Assembly (NCBI GenBank): GCA_031213475.1
Contig: JARUPZ010000016.1
Coordinates: 5,027,491 to 5,091,490 of the forward strand
Reading direction: 5' to 3'
DNA: 64,000 nt
Source: Nereocystis luetkeana
Taxonomy: Eukaryota > Sar > Phaeophyceae > Laminariales > Laminariaceae
Shown here: positions 61,385-64,000 of the stretch, piece after piece
Layout: each line of letters opens with the position of its first letter
Numbering within the stretch: the first letter of the stretch is position 1
Notes under the pieces: model-generated
Told to the model about the DNA's origin: nothing
The model's input: the letters and a program-made list of their open reading frames with translations, nothing else
The model's database searches: none
Position numbers and translations under genes: made by a program

Positions 61385-61900
61385 ACAGAAGGATTTATGA
61401 TCCGGGGATGGAACATTATCCTCCCTGGGTGGCGCGGGTTTCACGAAACCCACCCGGCCAGCAATCAGCCACTGGGGTTGGGGTTTCCACACCGTGCGGA
61501 GCGGTATCGACCCTGAGGACCACCGTTTTGGGTCCCTGGTGTGTTGCACTTTGATATGCATGGAAGGATTTGTGATCTGGGGTTGGGACCTTATGCTCCC
61601 CGGATGGCGCTAGCTCCACGAACTCCAACCAATGACCAATTGTTATGGTACTGCTTTGGATGAGGCTGAAAGCCCGGTAATTACCTAGGTTCAGGTATCG
61701 AGATCGTGTTTGCAGTACTTGGGAGGCGAACCTTAGATGAAAAACCAGGGGTTTTCCCAGCGAGGCACGAGCTTGGCTCTCCGCGTGCACGACCTTGATC
61801 AGAACACAATCAGTCCGTGGGGGGGGGGGGGTTCACACCGTGCAGGGCGATGTCGACCCGGGGGGCCGCCACCTTCGTCCCCAGTGTGTTGGAGTTGTGT
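61385..61900. repeat. 175-bp tandem satellite, second block
   Basis: Units are marked at 61502 and 61848, with about 160 bp of unrelated sequence (61645-61795) between them, and the same unit organisation as the first block. Confidence 0.82.
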
Positions 61901-61913
61901 ACCTGGTATGTAT

Positions 61914-62622
61914 TAGAAGTGTTACCCGACGAGTACCGGTCTTGAACGGGTACCCGCCAGCTTTGGCGAAAAGATACCCGGTTTTTCGCGAGTATTTGCG
62001 ACAATTTTGGGCGGGTACCCGGGCACCCGTTTACCGGCGGCTACCCGTCTAACACCCGGATGCCCGTCTAACAGCCAGGTACCCGGGTGTCCGAGGCCCA
62101 AATATCCGGCGAGTATCAAGTGTCACCCGTGCTCGTGACGGGTATTAGCAAGCAGGGTAATACTCGCGAGTACCCGGGTAATTTGCAAAAGGGCAACACC
62201 TCTAGTGTGGTGTGAGATATGAGGCATGAAACAGCATTTCCACTCTTCGTATTTACCAAATACTATCCAGGGGACGTGATAAGGGGGATGATAAGTTGCC
62301 ATCTCTGGGATTTCCGAGGTAAATCAACGGGTAGCCGGGTACCCGGGTACTCGTTTAGACCGGGTATCCGAGTACCCGGGTACCCGGACCCCAAACACTC
62401 GGTGAATATGACGTGGTACTCGTACCCGTGACCGGCATTCTTACGGGCGACCATAGTAATCAGGTCCCATCATACACAAAAAAACTATACTTCGTATATT
62501 CCAGTAGTTTTACTATAATAAGCTAGAAGCTTATTTAGTCCTGATTACTATGCTCCCCCGGAGTAGCAGGCCGGGTAATACTCGCGGGTTCCCGGGTAAT
62601 TGGCAAAAGGGTAACACCTCTA
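61914..62622. mobile_element. hAT-like non-autonomous element built of GGGTACCCG repeats
   Basis: Left end TAGAAGTGTTACCC and right end GGGTAACACCTCTA are inverted repeats; the flanks GTATGTAT (61906-61913) and ATATGTAT (62623-62630) agree at 7 of 8 bases, as expected for an 8-bp target duplication. A second right end, GGGCAACACCTCTA, lies at 62191-62204, so this is either one element with an internal duplication or two joined copies. A TA-MITE is nested at 62444-62560. No transposase is present. Confidence 0.55.
62444..62560. mobile_element. TA-MITE copy 10, nested in the hAT-like element
   Basis: TA|CGGGCGACCATAGTAATC at the left and ACTATGCTCCCCCG at the right. The interior is more diverged than other copies and contains AAGCTAGAAGCTT. 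The pre-insertion site can be read from the duplicate segment at 62145 (GGTATTAGCAAGCAGG). Confidence 0.8.
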
Positions 62623-62837
62623 ATATGTATGTCTGGGTGTTGTCTATGTGAGTTTTACAGGTTCTTGAACATTATATATCACCTGTTTTCCTTTTTATGG
62701 TGATGGAGGTGATAATCGGATCACGGACCTCACTTTTCAAAATCTCACACCCTGCCTGCGACGCCATTCATTGTTGGGACGGTCAAGGAAAATGTTGCAC
62801 AAACAAACGCTACCAGGGTATGGGACTTACAAACTCG

Positions 62838-63690
62838 ATTTCCACCACACGTGGGGTTGGGGTTTCCACCCCGTGCGGAGCGGCATCGACCCGGGGGACA
62901 ACCGTTTTTGTCCCTGATGTGTTGTTTACATATTGTAGAAGTTATGATCGGGGGATGATACCAGATCATCCCTTGGTAGCGCTGGCTTCACAAAACCCAG
63001 TCTTTTGGCAATGATCCACTGGGGTTGGGGTTTCCACCACGTACGGGGCGATATCAACCCGGGGGACCGCCGCGTTCGTTCGTGTCGGAGTTTGATATGC
63101 GTGGAAGGATTTGTGCTCCGGGGTTGGGACCTTATCTTCCCCCGTTGGCGCTGGCTCTTCGAACTTCAACGATTCAGTGGTCAGTGGTTAGCCCGTGGAT
63201 TAGAGTTTCCACACCTTGCGCAGCGGTATCGACCTGGTGGATCACCATTTTCATCCCCAGTGTGTTGGATTTGTAGATGTATGGTAGGACTCATGATCCT
63301 TGGAGGGGATCTTATCCTTCCCGGGTGGCACTAGCCCCACGAACCCCAACCAATTAGCAATCAGCTCGTGTGAGGTAGGGGTTTCACATCGTGCGGGACG
63401 GTATCGACCCGGCTGGATGCCGCTTTCGTGCCCGGTGTATAGAGGTTGTACATGTAGGGATTTTCATCAGAGGATGGGACCTGATCTTCCCCGGGTTGCG
63501 CTGTTTCAACGAACCCCAGCCAATCAGCAATCAGTCCGCAGGTTTGGAGCGGTATCGACCCGGGGAACAACCGTTTTCGTCCCTGCTACCAGGTATGTTG
63601 GAGTTGAAGATGTAAGGAAGGGGTCATGACCCGGGGATGGGACCTTATCCTCTCCGAGTGGCGCTGGCTCCACCAACCCCACCACCTCGG
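62838..63690. repeat. 175-bp tandem satellite, third block
   Basis: Markers are at 62881, 63049, 63224, 63399 and 63550, spacing 168, 175, 175 and 151 bp. One unit carries an extra TACCAGGTA at 63587-63595. On the minus strand each unit reads as an open segment such as FVEPAPPGEDKVPTPDHKSF, probably by chance of the period. Confidence 0.9.
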
Positions 63691-64000
63691 GATTGTCGGC
63701 AATGCTCAGTACGGGACGGCCACGACTCGGCGCGGCATGAGCCCCAGTGTTCAACTGGCTATGACACCCAGCCTCTCTACCCATGAGGCAAGGTGGGGCT
63801 GAAACTCTCTGGATCGCGAGACTGCGTTGACAGAAAGACAAACAGACCACTACCAGGTAGCATTTATTCACAAAGATGTTGGCAACTCGTTCTTTTTATG
63901 AAATGCGGCACGCGTTTTGGTGCTCCGGCGGTGTCTGGTGTTTATAGTTGTTTTTGTGCAGTTATAGTCACACGTATGTACGTCATCCGCAGTAGACCTA
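63691..64000. other. Window end, no gene seen
   Basis: Short unrelated sequence with one TACCAGGTA motif at about 63851. Nothing else can be supported. Confidence 0.4.

Noticed and set aside
1-64000. LTR retroelements, endogenous viruses or Polinton-like fossils
   Set aside because: No reverse transcriptase, integrase, capsid-like frame or paired long terminal repeats could be recognised.

Overview
The window is nuclear DNA of a eukaryote, most likely a stramenopile and plausibly a brown alga. This is inferred from intron-rich genes with GT..AG splice sites and C-rich polypyrimidine tracts, exons coding long Ala, Gly, Ser and Asn runs, GC-rich codon use, a tRNA-derived SINE and many short non-autonomous transposons. 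I see no operon signals, rRNA, functional tRNA, CRISPR array, or retrovirus-like or virus-like element. Genus cannot be fixed without a search.

Left part, about 1-23.7 kb, gene-rich. The 3' terminal exon of a plus-strand gene (285-5432) encodes a 1.7 kb-codon, Ala-rich, probably nuclear protein. It is convergent with a large minus-strand gene (22327 down to 7010), which I assembled from about 14 exons using splice sites and reading phase. That gene combines a Gly-Asp...Leu-Ala...Phe...His-Gly-Leu module with repeated RLY/RLH basic stretches and F-x-P motifs, a pattern recalled from large protist proteins of unknown role. A plus-strand gene starting MGNC (likely acylated) begins at 22861, 533 bp from the start codon of the large gene, so the two appear to share a divergent promoter.

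Middle part, about 23.7-48.4 kb. No convincing exon. The stretch is a mosaic of MITEs with TA target duplications, piggyBac-like MITEs with TTAA duplications, SINE copies, a short (AAC)n-tailed repeat, C-tailed interspersed elements, minisatellites, and two strongly over-represented palindromes, TACC(A/T)GGTA and TATTAATA. It is either an intergenic desert or one very long intron.

Right part, about 48.4-58 kb, holds genes again: a plus-strand gene with a DUSP-like domain (48459-51967), a plus-strand acidic Ser/Gly/Asn-rich protein with a C-terminal membrane segment (54524-55365), and a minus-strand gene fragment with a WD40-like blade (58017-57238). From 59.4 kb to the end lies a tandem array with a period near 175 bp, interrupted by a hAT-like element built from GGGTACCCG repeats.

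The most unusual signals are (i) the highly iterated 9-mer TACC(A/T)GGTA, which seems to have been inserted into several different repeats, and (ii) a C-tailed interspersed element that repeatedly sits in sense orientation just upstream of 3' splice sites and appears to supply their polypyrimidine tract.
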